From Pseudomonas hygromyciniae (GTDB lineage Bacteria; Pseudomonadota; Gammaproteobacteria; Pseudomonadales; Pseudomonadaceae), in the NCBI RefSeq assembly GCF_016925675.1, contig NZ_CP070506.1:4958501-5022500 (forward strand): a stretch of 64,000 nt of DNA, in the 5' to 3' direction. A program made the translations under genes and the position numbers. Shown here piece by piece: positions 56,027 through 64,000 of this stretch. Each line of letters starts with the position of its first letter. Position 1 is the first letter of the stretch. The notes under the pieces were generated by a model. It saw only the letters and a program-made list of their open reading frames with translations, made no database searches and was not told the origin of the DNA.

Positions 56027-56374
56027 ATGAATTATCGTGCAATATCCCGCTCACTGGAAAATTTGCTGAAAACCATCTACGAAGATGGCGACGTCACTTT
56101 TGAAGAGTTCAAAAACATCCAGAAAGAATCGGATCGCCGCTGGGAAGCCGTCGTAGAGGAACTGGGGCAGAACAATACCTTGGTATCTTTCCAAAGTGCC
56201 ATGGACGTTGCCCTGCACTTGCTCTATCTCAGCGTGGAACATATCAAGAACCAAGAGCTGACTGACTTTGGTGAAGCGATTGTGAAAGATGCCGTTATTG
56301 CGCAGGTTGAAGCCGTACGGGTGGGTGCCGAGCTTTCCTTGAAACAGCTGCGAGTGGGGCCAAATACACTCTAG
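56027..56374 (+). CDS. Hypothetical 115-residue protein
   Basis: I do not recognise this family. The sequence MNYRAISRSLENLLKTIYED is mostly helical and soluble, with no signal peptide or membrane span, and has an acidic first half and a hydrophobic centre (ALHLLYLSVEHI). The region upstream is AT-rich, and a strong terminator follows, which supports a real, separately transcribed gene. It lies beside the IS30 element in an accessory pocket. Confidence 0.65.
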   Translation: MNYRAISRSLENLLKTIYEDGDVTFEEFKNIQKESDRRWEAVVEELGQNNTLVSFQSAMDVALHLLYLSVEHIKNQELTDFGEAIVKDAVIAQVEAVRVGAELSLKQLRVGPNTL

Positions 56375-56385
56375 TCGTCAAACAA

Positions 56386-56417
56386 GAAAGGGCGAAACCT
56401 TGAGGTTTCGCCCTTTC
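56386..56417. terminator. Bidirectional terminator
   Basis: Perfect 15-bp stem GAAAGGGCGAAACCT/AGGTTTCGCCCTTTC. T-rich on the plus side and A-flanked on the other, it can stop transcripts from both the 115-residue gene and the minus-strand gene once complete beyond the IS. Confidence 0.85.
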
Positions 56418-56535
56418 TTCAGGTTTGTTCAATCAGTACCCACTCTACGCAGCCTGTGTCTCACTCCTTGAATACAGAGTCCTTTGTCAGAGCGTTAAAC
56501 CCTTTGCAATGCCAAAAGCCTGGCGGCCGCAAAAA

Positions 56536-57620
56536 CTGAGTGCAACACCTGACCTTTCCGGTACGGTGCTGCCACTATGTCCTATCACGAACTCAGTATC
56601 CCCGAACGTGCGACCCTTCAACTCGGCCTTGCCCAAGGTTTCAGCCAGCGGCGAATTGCCCGGATGCTCGGCCGCTCCCCCTCGACCATCAGCCGGGAGC
56701 TGCGCCGCAACCGGGCCCCTGGCACCCGCTACCAGGCCTGTGCTGCCCAGCAGCAGATGCAGGTCCGCCGCCAGGTCTGCAGGCCTCAGTGCAAGCTGCT
56801 GCCGGGCAGTGAGCGCTTCGAGCTGGTCGTCCATATGCTGCGTGAGGGTTTGTCTCCCGAGCAGATTGCCGGCAAGCTGCGCAGCATGAACATACCCAGC
56901 CTCAGAGAGGCCTACGTCTGCCGCGAGACGATCTATAACGCGATCTACGCCCTGCCGGTCGGTGGCCTGCGCAAGGAGCTGATCATCTGCCTGCGCCAGG
57001 GCAAGACGAGTCGCAGGCCGCGCTCTGGCGGCGTCGATCGGCGCGGCCAGATCCCTGAAATGCTCAGCATCCACGTGCGCCCGCCGGAGGTCGAAGACCG
57101 GCTGATGCCAGGCCATTGGGAGGGCGACCTGATCAAGGGCAAGGCCAATGCCTCGGCGGTGGGCACCTTGGTGGAGCGTACCAGCGGCTACCTGATGCTG
57201 ATCAAGATGGCCGACGCGACGGCGACCTCGGCGCTGGAGGGCTTCAGTGCGGCGCTCAATGGCATGCCGCTGGCGGTGCGCAAGAGCATGACCTACGACC
57301 AGGGCCGGGAGATGGCGCGGCACGCCGAGATCACCCAGCGGACCGGGGTGGCGATCTACTTCTGCGACCCGCACAGCCCCTGGCAACGCGGCAGCAATGA
57401 GAACATCAATGGACTGATCCGCCAGTACCTGCCCAAGGGCACGGACTTGTCGGTGCATAGTCAGGAAGCCCTGGACGCCATCGCTTTGCAACTGAATATG
57501 CGACCGCGCAAACGCTTCGACTTCAAATGCCCGATCGAGGTGATGGGCGAAGTGATGCAAGAAGCCGTGGTGATGCGGCATGATGCTCCCGCTTCAATTC
57601 AATAACCGTGTTGCACTCAG
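56536..57620 (+). mobile_element. IS30-family insertion sequence, about 1085 bp
   Basis: Bounded by 13-bp inverted ends CTGAGTGCAACAC (56536-56548) and GTGTTGCACTCAG (57608-57620), enclosing one transposase gene. No short target duplication is visible (left flank ends AAA, right begins ATC), which suggests an old insertion or a flanking rearrangement. Longer end sequences may exist; the ends given are the matching core. Confidence 0.8.
56577..57605 (+). CDS. IS30-family transposase
   Basis: A 342-residue, apparently intact transposase. It has N-terminal helix-turn-helix regions (LAQGFSQRRIARMLGRSPST and EGLSPEQIAGKL) and the integrase-like core with the DDE residues in GHWEGDLIKGK, MTYDQGREM and QRGSNENINGLIRQYLP. 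The C-terminus reads RPRKRFDFKCPIEVM. It is full length for the family, so the element could still be mobile. Confidence 0.93.
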   Translation: MSYHELSIPERATLQLGLAQGFSQRRIARMLGRSPSTISRELRRNRAPGTRYQACAAQQQMQVRRQVCRPQCKLLPGSERFELVVHMLREGLSPEQIAGKLRSMNIPSLREAYVCRETIYNAIYALPVGGLRKELIICLRQGKTSRRPRSGGVDRRGQIPEMLSIHVRPPEVEDRLMPGHWEGDLIKGKANASAVGTLVERTSGYLMLIKMADATATSALEGFSAALNGMPLAVRKSMTYDQGREMARHAEITQRTGVAIYFCDPHSPWQRGSNENINGLIRQYLPKGTDLSVHSQEALDAIALQLNMRPRKRFDFKCPIEVMGEVMQEAVVMRHDAPASIQ

Positions 57621-58004
57621 ATCCTGCAACCGCCCCTTCTATTTCGTGAGTAAAAGGCACACCGGGATATCGCGCAGTAAACTTGAATGAGACGATTGCA
57701 AGTGCATCACGCTGGCTTACCACAGCACTAATAGTTCCCGCATTGGCTGTCCATGTGCGCCCCGAATCTGAACGCGGAATAAATTCTGCCTTCCAACTTG
57801 AATCCAAAGGCATATTGAGCGCCCACAACTCCGGGGTATCATAAAACCACAACTGAATACTCCCACCATCACTTACACTACCCGCCCCCCCGACCAATAC
57901 AATGTAGTTTTCACCGTTATACATATTGCCGCCACCCGTTTCAAAACGTTGGCCATTATCCGTAATATCAACTGACCAACGCCCAAGCTCGATTTATCCG
58001 ACAT
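57621..58004 (-). pseudogene. Unknown gene broken by a frameshift and by the IS30 insertion
   Basis: The start is ATG at 58004 behind GGAGGAAGGA. After four codons (MSDK) a missing base puts the conserved-looking remainder (ELGRWSVDITDNGQRFETGG...MYNGENYIVLVGGAGSV) out of frame; one added A would restore it. The reading then runs to the IS end at 57621 (THEIEGAVAG). Beyond the IS, position 56535 downward continues in phase as FLRPPGFWHCKGF to a TGA 24 codons on. The family is not recognised. ATG 57924 could start a shorter remnant. Confidence 0.65.
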
Positions 58005-58157
58005 GATTCCTTCCTCCCGCTCATGATTCATTCACGAGGGCGAACCCTCACCCTGAGGAAAATAGGAGGATTGCCATAGAGCGTCTACTGTCAAACCTGA
58101 CAGTAACGCTGTTGAATTACTGGCCTGTCAGAACTTTTTCAAATACCAGATATAACA

Positions 58158-58189
58158 AACCCCCGCAGATGTTTAAATCTGCGGGGGTT
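58158..58189 (-). terminator. Terminator of prfC
   Basis: Perfect 13-bp stem AACCCCCGCAGAT/ATCTGCGGGGGTT with a 6-nt loop. It is followed on the minus strand by TGTTATATC. Confidence 0.75.
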
Positions 58190-58247
58190 CAAGGGTATAA
58201 GCCGTGGATAGCGCTCCATTTGTCAGAAGCACCAAACACTCTCTTTA

Positions 58248-59831
58248 TCAGTGATGCTCACGCGTCGCGCGGAACTTCACATCTGGCCAGCGCTCTTCCA
58301 TCAGCGCCAGGTTGACCCGGGTCGGCGCCAGGTAGGTCAGGTGACCGCCGCCGTCGATGGCGAGGTTTTCCACCGCCTTGTTGGAGAACTCTTCCAACTT
58401 CTTCTTATCGCTGCAATCGATCCAACGCGCGGAGTACACGGTGATCGGCTCGTAGGAGCATTCGACCTTGTATTCCTCTTTCAGGCGGCTGGCCACCACA
58501 TCGAACTGCAGCACGCCGACGGCGCCGAGGATGATGTCGTTGCTGCGCTCGGGGAAGAACACCTGGGTGGCGCCCTCTTCGGCCAGTTGCTGCAGGCCTT
58601 GGCGCAGTTGCTTGGACTTGAGCGGGTCGCGCAGGCGTACGCGGCGGAACAGTTCCGGGGCGAAGTGCGGGATACCGGTGAAGCCCAGCGCTTCGCCTTC
58701 GGTGAAGGTGTCGCCGATCTGGATGGTGCCGTGGTTGTGCAGGCCGATGATGTCGCCGGCAAACGCTTCTTCCAGTTGCTCACGCTCGGAGGAGAAGAAC
58801 GTCAGGGCGTCGCCGATGCGCACGTCCTTGCCGGTACGCACGTGGCGCATCTTCATGCCTTTTTCGTATTTGCCGGAGCAGATACGCATAAAGGCGATAC
58901 GGTCGCGGTGCTTGGGGTCCATGTTCGCCTGGATCTTGAACACAAAACCGGTGAATTTCTCTTCAACCGGCTCCACAGTACGCTCGTTGGCCACACGAGC
59001 CAGGGGCTTGGGTGCCCAGTTGACCACCGCGTCCAATACGTGATCGACGCCGAAGTTGCCCAGGGCGGTCCCGAAGAACACCGGGGTCAGTTGGCCGTCG
59101 AGGAATTCCTGCTGGTTGAACTCGTGGCAGGCGCCCTGCACCAGTTCAAGCTGATCGACAAAGCGGTCGTACTCGTCACCCAGGTGGGCGCGGGCCTCGT
59201 CGGAGTCGAGTTTCTCGATGATTTTCACATCGGTGCGTTCGTGACCATGGCCGGCGGTGTAGACAATGATGTAGTCGTCAGCCAGGTGGTACACGCCCTT
59301 GAAGTCGCGGTAGCAACCAATCGGCCAGGTGATCGGCGCGGCCTTGATTTTCAGGACGGCTTCGATTTCATCGAGCAGTTCGATCGGGTCACGGATGTCA
59401 CGGTCGAGTTTGTTGATAAAGCTGACGATCGGCGTGTCACGCAGGCGGCACACGTCCATCAGCGCAATGGTGCGTGGCTCAACGCCCTTACCACCGTCGA
59501 GGACCATCAAGGCCGAGTCCACTGCCGTCAGGGTACGGTAGGTGTCTTCAGAGAAGTCTTCGTGGCCCGGGGTGTCGAGCAGGTTGATCATGTGTTCGCG
59601 ATAGGGGAACTGCATGACCGACGTGGTAATGGAAATACCCCGTTGTTTCTCCATCTCCATCCAGTCGGAGGTGGCATGGCGATCGGATTTGCGGGATTTC
59701 ACCGTGCCGGCCACCGCGATTGCCTTGCCCATCAGCAGGAGCTTTTCGGTGATGGTGGTTTTACCGGCATCGGGGTGGGAAATAATGGCGAAAGTGCGGC
59801 GTTTCGCGACTTCGGCGGCCTGGTGGGTCAT
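58248..59831 (-). CDS. prfC: Peptide chain release factor 3
   Basis: Translational GTPase that recycles RF1 and RF2 and takes part in post-peptidyl-transfer quality control. The 527-residue protein has the P-loop [12 protein letters not shown], switch [22 protein letters not shown] and later domains II/III ([40 protein letters not shown]). ATG 59831 gives the family start [20 protein letters not shown]; the upstream in-frame extension was rejected. It is flanked by accessory DNA on its 3' side. Confidence 0.97.
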   Translation of the reverse strand: MTHQAAEVAKRRTFAIISHPDAGKTTITEKLLLMGKAIAVAGTVKSRKSDRHATSDWMEMEKQRGISITTSVMQFPYREHMINLLDTPGHEDFSEDTYRTLTAVDSALMVLDGGKGVEPRTIALMDVCRLRDTPIVSFINKLDRDIRDPIELLDEIEAVLKIKAAPITWPIGCYRDFKGVYHLADDYIIVYTAGHGHERTDVKIIEKLDSDEARAHLGDEYDRFVDQLELVQGACHEFNQQEFLDGQLTPVFFGTALGNFGVDHVLDAVVNWAPKPLARVANERTVEPVEEKFTGFVFKIQANMDPKHRDRIAFMRICSGKYEKGMKMRHVRTGKDVRIGDALTFFSSEREQLEEAFAGDIIGLHNHGTIQIGDTFTEGEALGFTGIPHFAPELFRRVRLRDPLKSKQLRQGLQQLAEEGATQVFFPERSNDIILGAVGVLQFDVVASRLKEEYKVECSYEPITVYSARWIDCSDKKKLEEFSNKAVENLAIDGGGHLTYLAPTRVNLALMEERWPDVKFRATREHH

Positions 59832-60163
59832 GGGAAATCGCCTGGCAGGTGAGTCAAAAAAGGGCGGCGAGTATAGCGCAAACCCAGGGAGCCAGACCAC
59901 CGTTCACCCGATTGGGGGTGGCTAAATGCTGCCAAGTATGGAACCTTTTAAAAGGTCGAGACGTCCACTCCCCTGCTACCGCACTCGTAACAGGGGCTGA
60001 AAAATCAGCAAGTTAGCCTGACGAGGCTGCGCCTCATGGCTCGATTTGATACCGCGTTGCCGGTATTGGCGAGCTGCTTTTCGCGACCCTATTCGCCGAC
60101 AGCCAGGAATGGCATTGCCGCTCGGAAATGTGTTCGCCGACAAAAGAAAAAAGGAGTCCGCCT
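59832..60163. other. Intergenic region between prfC and the osmoprotectant operon
   Basis: No gene supported. It must carry the divergent promoters of prfC and the ABC operon. A GAACCT-N17-TCCAC sequence (59941-59968) vaguely resembles an envelope-stress sigma (AlgU) promoter but is too weak to call. Confidence 0.4.
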
Positions 60164-60880
60164 GTGGCTATTCGCTATGGCAAAGGGCTGATAGGAGGAG
60201 CGGTTGTCGTCGCTCTCCTGGCCCTGCTGGTCCACTGGATCGGCATCAACACGATCGAGATGTACCGCGACGATTTGTTGTTTTACCTGCAAGCACACCT
60301 GATCCTCGTTCTAGTCTCCATGCTGGCCGCCCTCGTTGTAGGGATTCCCGCCGGTATCCTGCTCAGCCGACCGAATATGGTCGGGCGCGCAGAACGCTTC
60401 ATGCAGATCTTCAACATCGGCAACACCGTCCCTCCCCTGGCCGTACTGGCCATCGCCCTCGGCGTACTCGGCATCGGCAGCGGCCCTGCGATCTTCGCGC
60501 TGTTCCTCGCCTCCTTGCTGCCCATCGTGCGCAATACCTATGAAGGCCTGAAAAACGTGCAGGGTTCCTTGAAGGAAGCCGCCGTCGGCATCGGCATGAC
60601 CCCGCGCCAGGTGTTGTTTCGCGTCGAACTGCCCAACGCCGTGCCGATCATCATCGGCGGCGTACGCGTGGCCCTGGCGATCAACGTCGGCACCGCACCG
60701 CTGGCGTTCCTGATTGGCGCCAACAGCCTGGGCAGCCTGATCTTCCCCGGCATCGCCCTGAACAATCAGCCGCAATTGCTGCTCGGCGCCGCGTGTACCG
60801 CGCTGCTGGCCTTGCTGCTTGACGGTCTGGTGACCATGGCCAGCCGCCTCTGGCTGGAACGCGGAGTGCGTGCGTCTTAA
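60164..60880 (+). CDS. opuCD: Osmoprotectant ABC transporter permease (first of two)
   Basis: A 238-residue inner-membrane permease of the OpuC/Osm type for glycine betaine, choline or carnitine. It has about six helices, with IFNIGNTVPPLAVLAIALGV, the coupling motif LKEAAVGIGMTPRQVLFRVE (about 145) and NVGTAPLAFLIGANSLGSLI. The start is GTG 60164, 7 nt after AAGGAG; an upstream ATG at 60128 lacks a ribosome site. It is first of four genes spaced within 30 nt. The symbol follows the P. aeruginosa opuC order and is provisional. Confidence 0.85.
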   Translation: MAIRYGKGLIGGAVVVALLALLVHWIGINTIEMYRDDLLFYLQAHLILVLVSMLAALVVGIPAGILLSRPNMVGRAERFMQIFNIGNTVPPLAVLAIALGVLGIGSGPAIFALFLASLLPIVRNTYEGLKNVQGSLKEAAVGIGMTPRQVLFRVELPNAVPIIIGGVRVALAINVGTAPLAFLIGANSLGSLIFPGIALNNQPQLLLGAACTALLALLLDGLVTMASRLWLERGVRAS

Positions 60881-60900
60881 GGCTGGGTAAAGGAATCGAC

Positions 60901-61794
60901 ATGAAAAAATTGAGCTTGATATTAGGCTGCATCCTGCTGTTTGCAGGTATTGCGCAAGCCGCAGAAAAACCGGTAATCCGCATCGGCGCCCGGGTATTTA
61001 CCGAGCAGACCCTGCTGGCGGAAATCACCTCCCAGTACCTGCGCACCAAAGGCTACGACACCCGCGTGACCGGTGGCCTGGGCAGCAACCTGGCGCGCAG
61101 TGCCCAGGAAAGCGGGCAACTGGACCTGATTTGGGAATACACCGGCGTGTCCCTGGTGGCTTACAACCATGTGGACGAGAAGCTCGACAGCGAACAGTCC
61201 TACGCCAGGGTTAAAGAACTCGACGCGAAAAAAGGCCTGGTCTGGCTCTCACCGTCGAAGTTCAGCAACACCTACGCCCTGTCTCTGCCGGAAAACGTCG
61301 CCAAGCAATATCCGCAGATCAACACCATCAGCGACCTGACCAAGGCCCTGGCCGAGGACACCAAGGAAAACCGCCTGGTAGCCCTGGACACTGAGTTTGC
61401 CAACCGTTCCGACGGCATGGCCGGCATGGTCAAGCTGTACGACATGAACCTCACCCGCAAGAACACCCGGCAGATGGACGCAGGCCTGGTCTACACCGCG
61501 CTGCGTAACGGCCAAGTGTTTGCCGGACTGGTGTACACCACCGACGGGCGCCTCAATGCCTTCAAGTTGAAGCTGCTGGAAGATGACCTGCACTACTTCC
61601 CGGACTACACCGCAGCGCCGGTGGTACGCCAGGTTTATCTGGATGCCCATCCGCAATTGGCCGCCGACCTCAAGCCGCTCGCCGCACTGTTCGACGATGA
61701 AACCATGCGCCAGCTGAACGCGCGGGTCGACGTCGACCATGAAAGCCCATCGGCAGTTGCCGCTGATTTCCTGCGCCAGCACCCACTCAACTAA
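60901..61794 (+). CDS. opuCC: Osmoprotectant ABC transporter substrate-binding protein
   Basis: Periplasmic binding protein, 297 residues. It has signal peptide MKKLSLILGCILLFAGIAQA and mature part KPVIRIGARVFTEQTLLAEI. Family landmarks are RVTGGLGSNLARSAQESGQL, DLIWEYTGVSLVAYNH and ALRNGQVFAGLVYTTDGRL. It binds quaternary amines; residues of an aromatic cage cannot be fixed from sequence alone. 20 nt after the first permease. Confidence 0.88.
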   Translation: MKKLSLILGCILLFAGIAQAAEKPVIRIGARVFTEQTLLAEITSQYLRTKGYDTRVTGGLGSNLARSAQESGQLDLIWEYTGVSLVAYNHVDEKLDSEQSYARVKELDAKKGLVWLSPSKFSNTYALSLPENVAKQYPQINTISDLTKALAEDTKENRLVALDTEFANRSDGMAGMVKLYDMNLTRKNTRQMDAGLVYTALRNGQVFAGLVYTTDGRLNAFKLKLLEDDLHYFPDYTAAPVVRQVYLDAHPQLAADLKPLAALFDDETMRQLNARVDVDHESPSAVAADFLRQHPLN

Positions 61795-61807
61795 AAGAGG
61801 AGAAGAC

Positions 61808-62461
61808 ATGGAATTCCTGAACGCCTTTTCCAATCTTGATTGGGCCCAAGTCCTGCACCTGACCTGGCAGCACATCACCCTGGTCGGTATCGCCGTGATC
61901 CTCGCGATTGTCGTAGGCGTGCCCCTGGGCGTGCTGATGACCCGCTTCCCGACCTTGGCCGGCCCGTTGCAGGCCAGCGCCACCGTGCTGCTGACCGTGC
62001 CGTCGATTGCCCTGTTCGGCCTGCTGCTGCCGTTCTACTCCAAGTTCGGCCAGGGCCTGGGACCGATGCCGGCGATCACCGCGGTGTTCCTCTACTCCCT
62101 GCTGCCGATCATGCGTAACACCTACCTGGCGCTGACCGGCGTCGAGCCGGGCATTCGTGAAGCCGCCAAAGGCATCGGCATGACCTTCGGCCAGCGCCTG
62201 CGCATGGTCGAGCTGCCCATCGCCGTGCCGGTGATCCTCGCCGGCGTGCGCACCGCCGTGGTGATGAATATCGGTGTGATGACCATTGCCGCCACCATCG
62301 GCGCCGGTGGCCTGGGTGTACTTATTCTGGCTTCCATCAGCCGCAGCGACATGTCGATGCTGATCGTTGGCGCCGTGCTGGTCAGTCTCCTGGCCATCTT
62401 CGCCGACCTGCTTCTGCAATGGCTGCAACGCTCGCTGACTCCAAAAGGATTGCTCAAATGA
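61808..62461 (+). CDS. opuCB: Osmoprotectant ABC transporter permease (second)
   Basis: A 217-residue permease with VLLTVPSIALFGLLLPFYSK, the coupling motif GIREAAKGIGMTFGQRLRMV and IGVMTIAATIGAGGLGVLIL. ATG 61808 follows AGAGGAG. Its last four bases overlap the ATPase start (ATGA), so the two are coupled. Confidence 0.9.
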   Translation: MEFLNAFSNLDWAQVLHLTWQHITLVGIAVILAIVVGVPLGVLMTRFPTLAGPLQASATVLLTVPSIALFGLLLPFYSKFGQGLGPMPAITAVFLYSLLPIMRNTYLALTGVEPGIREAAKGIGMTFGQRLRMVELPIAVPVILAGVRTAVVMNIGVMTIAATIGAGGLGVLILASISRSDMSMLIVGAVLVSLLAIFADLLLQWLQRSLTPKGLLK

Positions 62462-63615
62462 TCGAACTTCAAAACCTGTCCAAGACCTTCCAAAGCAACG
62501 GCAAGACTGTCACCGCCGTCAACGACGTGAGCCTGACTGTCAATGAAGGCGAGATTTGCGTATTCCTCGGTCCCTCGGGCTGCGGCAAGAGCACCACGCT
62601 GAAAATGATCAACCGCCTGATCAAGCCCTCCTCGGGCAAGATCCTGATCAACGGCGAAGACACCACCGATCTCGACGAAGTGACCCTGCGCCGTAACATT
62701 GGCTATGTGATCCAGCAGATCGGCCTGTTCCCCAACATGACCATCGAGGAAAACATCGTGGTGGTGCCCAAGCTGCTGGGCTGGGACAAGCAAAAATGCC
62801 ACGACCGCGCCCGCGAGTTGATGAGCATGATCAAGCTCGAACCCAAGCAGTACCTGCATCGCTACCCGCGTGAGTTGTCCGGTGGCCAACAACAACGGAT
62901 CGGCGTGATCCGCGCCTTGGCGGCCGACGCACCGTTGCTGCTGATGGATGAGCCGTTCGGCGCGGTCGACCCGATCAACCGCGAGATGATCCAGAACGAG
63001 TTCTTCGAGATGCAACGCGCGCTGAACAAGACCGTGATCATGGTCAGCCACGACATCGACGAAGCGATCAAGCTGGGCGACAAGATCGCCATCTTCCGTG
63101 CCGGCAAGCTGTTGCAGATCGACCATCCGGACACCCTGCTGGCCCATCCTGCCGACGAATTCGTCAGCAACTTTGTCGGCCAGGACAGCACCCTCAAGCG
63201 CCTGCTGCTGGTCAAGGCCGAAGACGCGGCGGACAACGCCCCGTCGGTCAGCCCGGAAACCCCGGTGGCCGATGCCCTGGAATTGATGGACGAGCATGAC
63301 CGCCGCTATGTGGTGGTCACTTGCGCCGAGAACAAGGCGCTGGGGTATGTACGCCGTCGCGACCTGCATCGTCAGGCCGGGACCTGCGCCCAATACCTGC
63401 GCGAGTTCAACGCCACGGCGGCGTTTGACGAGCACTTGCGCATCCTGTTGTCGCGCATGTACGAGTTCAACCGCTCGTGGTTGCCGGTGATGGATGCAGA
63501 GCGGGTGTTCCTTGGGGAAGTGACCCAGGAGTCGATTGCCGAGTACCTGAGCTCTGGTAAGTCCCGTGGGGGCAAGACCAGTATCGTTTCGCCTGCCGAG
63601 ACTGCCTTGGCCTGA
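62458..63615 (+). CDS. opuCA: Osmoprotectant ABC transporter ATP-binding protein with CBS domains
   Basis: A 385-residue ATPase. Walker A is GPSGCGKST, Q-loop GYVIQQIGLFPNMTI, signature LSGGQQQRIGVIRA, Walker B LLLMDEPFGAVD and H-loop VSHDIDEA. A C-terminal tandem CBS module (about 265-370: ETPVADALELMDEHDRRYVV, SRMYEFNRSWLPVMDAERVF) senses ionic strength in OpuA-type transporters. The ATG overlaps the upstream stop. It is the last gene of the operon. Confidence 0.92.
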   Translation: MIELQNLSKTFQSNGKTVTAVNDVSLTVNEGEICVFLGPSGCGKSTTLKMINRLIKPSSGKILINGEDTTDLDEVTLRRNIGYVIQQIGLFPNMTIEENIVVVPKLLGWDKQKCHDRARELMSMIKLEPKQYLHRYPRELSGGQQQRIGVIRALAADAPLLLMDEPFGAVDPINREMIQNEFFEMQRALNKTVIMVSHDIDEAIKLGDKIAIFRAGKLLQIDHPDTLLAHPADEFVSNFVGQDSTLKRLLLVKAEDAADNAPSVSPETPVADALELMDEHDRRYVVVTCAENKALGYVRRRDLHRQAGTCAQYLREFNATAAFDEHLRILLSRMYEFNRSWLPVMDAERVFLGEVTQESIAEYLSSGKSRGGKTSIVSPAETALA

Positions 63616-63631
63616 CACCACTCGGTCAAAA

Positions 63632-63723
63632 TTGTGGGAGCGGGCTTGCTCGCGAAAGCGGCGTGTCAGTCACTCAATGGGGTGCTGACCCACCGCCTTC
63701 GCGAGCAAGCCCGCTCCCACATT
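63632..63723. repeat. Paired REP element after the osmoprotectant operon
   Basis: Arms GTGGGAGCGGGCTTGCTCGCG and the exact inverse, spacer GTGTCAGTCACTCAATGGGG. Nearly the same as the copy at 53181-53270. Confidence 0.88.
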
Positions 63724-63855
63724 TAGTTCTGCTGGGTGTCAGGAAATAGCCTGACTCCTCCTCTTTGGGGAACATCAATCCGTCACACCGGTCGGTTACA
63801 TAAGTAGCTGCACTGCGCCTCGCGACGAACGCGTGCAAAAACGCGACATTTTTAG

Positions 63856-63884
63856 TTGATCTCAAGCCCCTCACGCCCTAAAGT
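63856..63884 (+). promoter_or_regulatory. Promoter of the candidate small RNA
   Basis: TTGATC (63856-63861), a 17-nt spacer, then TAAAGT (63879-63884); a C precedes the -10, as sigma-S promoters favour. The predicted start is near 63891. Confidence 0.45.
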
Positions 63885-63890
63885 TCGCGC

Positions 63891-63985
63891 CGAACGTCCA
63901 TGCTGGAAACGATCCATCCGGCTCAAGTACTGACGACGAGACAGCAAGGCCAAGGGAAGCTTATCCCATGGCCTTTTTGCTTTCG
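63891..63985 (+). ncRNA. Candidate small RNA, about 95 nt
   Basis: A promoter-like sequence lies just upstream and a strong intrinsic terminator at the end: AAGGCCAAGGGA (63946-63957) pairs with 63964-63975 with a single A-A mismatch, 6-nt loop, then TTTTTGC. No open frame of note lies between them. I could not match it to a named Pseudomonas sRNA from memory. Confidence 0.5.
63946..63975 (+). terminator. Intrinsic terminator at the right edge
   Basis: 11 base pairs with one A-A mismatch, 6-nt loop, followed by TTTTTGCTTTC on the plus strand. It lies 330 bp beyond the last gene and behind a REP pair, so it more likely ends a separate short transcript than the ABC operon. Confidence 0.75.
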
Positions 63986-64000
63986 GCGACATGCCTTGGG

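Noticed and set aside
59940..59968. GGAACC...CCAC resembling a third hrp box before the osmoprotectant operon
   Set aside because: The spacer is 19 nt instead of 15-16, and the gene is an ordinary transporter. It also resembles an AlgU promoter only loosely (GAACCT-N17-TCCAC).
7649..63723. Regularly recurring inverted repeats considered as a CRISPR array
   Set aside because: The units are isolated, kilobases apart and have REP cores; there are no tandem repeat-spacer units or cas genes.

Overview
The window is chromosomal DNA from a Pseudomonas of the fluorescens group. The evidence is the gene order (rng-maf-mreDCB next to gatCAB; rplM-rpsI-petABC-sspAB; roxSR; a dpp locus with several binding-protein genes and an OprD-type porin), the high-GC codon usage, and eight copies of the paired REP element built around GGGCTTGCCCGC/GCGAGCAAGCCC that is typical of this group. 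No rRNA, tRNA or CRISPR array was seen.

Layout. 1-4.2 kb (minus): cell-shape and division genes rng (partial), maf, mreD, mreC, mreB. 4.4-7.6 kb (plus): gatCAB, the Glu-tRNA(Gln)/Asp-tRNA(Asn) amidotransferase. 7.7-10.7 kb: an RlpA-like lipoprotein, a CaCA antiporter, a carboxymuconolactone-decarboxylase-like protein and an AEC transporter. 10.8-16.4 kb (minus): a galactarate/glucarate catabolic cluster (garD, MFS permease, 2-oxoglutarate semialdehyde dehydrogenase, kdgD). A probable GntR/FCD regulator lies at 17.8-18.5 kb, and an SOS-controlled zinc phospholipase-like gene sits between kdgD and the regulator. 18.7-23.6 kb (minus): sspB, sspA, petCBA (cytochrome bc1), rpsI, rplM. 23.8-31.2 kb: tas-like reductase, acyl-CoA dehydrogenase, GlxA-type regulator, zapE, trpS, alpha/beta hydrolase, zapG. 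31.2-40.5 kb: an AT-richer accessory region with two large toxin-like proteins on either side of the roxSR redox two-component system and a SIMPL-domain protein. 40.5-53.2 kb (plus): a dipeptide uptake locus with four DppA-type binding proteins, an OpdP-like porin and DppBCDF. 53.5-55.8 kb: a Fur-type ferric-enterobactin receptor. 56-58 kb: a small unknown gene, an IS30 element and the gene it broke. 58.2-59.8 kb: prfC. 60.2-63.6 kb: an osmoprotectant ABC operon, followed by a REP pair and a candidate small RNA.

Most notable reading. Both toxin-like genes carry sequences resembling the HrpL-dependent hrp box (GGAACT-N16-CCACACA, 52 bp before the first; TGAACC-N16-CCACCTA, about 360 bp before the second). 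Both also begin with matching Ser/Thr/Pro-rich, acid-free N-termini of the kind seen on type III effectors. The first is out of frame across a run of ten cytosines, so it may be phase-variable; 11 or 8 Cs would restore an 834- or 833-residue protein. No secretion apparatus genes are in the window, so type III delivery is an inference.

Other points of interest: a near-consensus LexA box on the phospholipase-like gene; a probable ATT start codon for mreC and possibly for the CaCA antiporter; loss of both ion-binding glutamates in that antiporter; a shared 11-bp motif before kdgD and the gntR gene; and a predicted ~95-nt RNA at the right edge.
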